30,000 bases of DNA from Sphaeroforma sirkka (lineage: Eukaryota > Opisthokonta > Ichthyosporea > Ichthyophonida). Made by a program: the position numbers and the translations under genes. Below are positions 28,920-30,000 of this stretch, piece by piece. The stretch spans positions 15,001-45,000 of the forward strand of contig LUCW03001891.1 in the NCBI GenBank assembly GCA_001586965.3. Reading direction: 5' to 3'. How positions within the stretch are numbered: position 1 is the first letter of the stretch; the number at the start of each line of letters is the position of its first letter. The notes below the pieces were generated by a model. It did no database searches, was not told where the DNA came from, and saw nothing but the letters and a program-made list of their open reading frames with translations.

Positions 28920-28926
28920 TATAAAG
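28920..28926 (+). promoter_or_regulatory. TATA box of the gene starting at 28976
   Basis: TATAAAG lies 56 bp before the ATG at 28976. An expected start site near 28950 excludes the earlier in-frame ATG at 28940 and supports the later start. Confidence 0.5.
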
Positions 28927-28975
28927 CACGGTTAGTCCATTGCATACAGCGAAAACACGTCTTTGCCTAACCTCC

Positions 28976-29317
28976 ATGGCTATCATGGGCGACCACAGTG
29001 TACTACCCAGTCGAAACCCACGGGTCACCAACTTCTATGATGTGGAGGACAACAGCTCTCGGCTGCAGCACTTGAGCCATCTAAACATATACACCACACC
29101 CAAGGTATGTTTGCAAGAAAATGGGTCAAAGTATATACCACACATAAAGTCAGTGTACAAGACGCAGTGGATATATAAAGCGCAACCAGAATACGCCTAC
29201 TCGATACCTTGAGCATAGTACGTATTGGTTGATTCACGATTGCAGCGTCAGTACCACCTGAATGTACTGACCATAACTAAGGATTTAAACTTGCGCCTCG
29301 TTTATGCGATGGCCTGA
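28976..29317 (+). CDS. Unrecognised protein, N-terminal exon(s)
   Basis: Exon 1 (28976-29104) encodes 43 residues beginning [20 protein letters not shown], followed by [20 protein letters not shown] and TPK. It ends at CAAG/GTATGT, the donor type used throughout the window. A likely acceptor (GATTGCAG at 29238-29245) opens exon 2 in phase, with [20 protein letters not shown] then AMA and a stop at 29315-29317. Either the protein is only 66 residues long, or exon 2 ends earlier (for example at AAT/GTACTG near 29264) and the gene continues past the window. The TATAAAG box, the CTCCATGG context and the clean donor support a real gene. I do not recognise the family and assign no function. Confidence 0.5.
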
Positions 29318-29434
29318 GAATATGACAGACAACATATATTACTAATATCGCATCTAGATTGCTCCGCACTGGTTGTATTCAACCCGGTGTACGTTTCCGC
29401 TGCATATATAAACATATACATAGATAGAAAAACA

Positions 29435-29435
29435 C

Positions 29436-29534
<99 letters not shown>

Positions 29535-30000
29535 AACACATACACCGATACACATAAGTATACATATACATATATAAGCATACATATACATAAAGGTGCA
29601 TACACGGATACACGGAGAGACACGGACACACGGACCCACACATACAAAGCATATATATATGTTCATCATCATCACACACACACGCATGTACATATATATA
29701 TATAATACATATGCATATACATACATACACATATATACAATGTAATCATGTATGCAATGCATGTATGTATGTATGATATATATATATGATATATATATGC
29801 ATAATATGCATAATAATGCATGTGTGTGCATGCATGTATGTTGATGTCATATTGACATTACATGTTTATTATTATGTATATATATAATAATAATAATATA
29901 TAATAACATATATATATATTATGTATATTACATATATGTTATTACATATATGTAATATGGCATATAATAATAATATATATATATTAATATAATAATAATA
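29435..30000. repeat. Terminal microsatellite block
   Basis: (CA)n at about 29438-29475 is followed by (AT)n at about 29476-29531, then CATA/CACGGA-rich mixed repeats. From about 29840 it becomes almost pure A/T with TAATAATAATA and ACATATATGTAA words that run off the window. No coding sequence is seen. Confidence 0.88.

Noticed and set aside
28940..29212. Earlier ATG at 28940 and read-through of exon 1 to 29212
   Set aside because: The ATG lies only about 15 bp beyond the TATAAAG box, so it is probably not transcribed. The read-through crosses a good GTATGT donor.

Overview
The window is nuclear DNA from a eukaryote. It holds four recognisable genes plus the start of a fifth. Introns are GT-AG, start codons sit close downstream of TATA-like boxes, and there are no operons. 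GOLPH3/Vps74 is best known from animals and fungi. The PARP catalytic domain is closest to animal PARP3, and the trimeric-type PNP and OLA1 resemble their animal counterparts. Together these suggest an opisthokont-type protist with long, repeat-choked introns, for example an ichthyosporean-like holozoan. That placement is inference and is not proven here.

Layout: (1) 1-1397, minus: purine nucleoside phosphorylase, three exons, C-terminus cut by the window edge. (2) 1398-2834: divergent intergenic region with a purine/pyrimidine-skewed low-complexity block. (3) 2835-11609, plus: Obg-like ATPase OLA1/YchF, ten exons that join into an uninterrupted 400-residue protein. (4) 11610-12837: convergent spacer with one possible orphan exon. 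(5) 12838-15303, minus: an intronless 821-residue PARP with the unusual order basic tail - WGR - WWE - WGR - regulatory - catalytic. (6) 15304-17101: spacer with a 32-bp tandem array. (7) 17102-26035, minus: GOLPH3, seven exons joining into 291 residues, spread over 9 kb by repeat-filled introns. (8) 26036-28919: spacer with nothing recognised. (9) 28976 onward, plus: the first exon or exons of an unrecognised gene, followed by microsatellites to the window end.

The genes are ordinary housekeeping functions (purine salvage, translation/stress ATPase, DNA-break ADP-ribosylation, Golgi retention) and do not form a pathway. The striking content is in the introns. In OLA1 introns 5, 7, 8 and 9 and GOLPH3 introns 2, 3 and 4, tandem arrays abut or include the splice junction. 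Several repeat units carry copies of the exon edge together with its donor or acceptor. Donors also share an unusual GTATG/GTACG/GTGTG form, with a pyrimidine at +4 in 16 of 18 introns. I found no mobile-element ORF, CRISPR array or rRNA, and no convincing intact tRNA.
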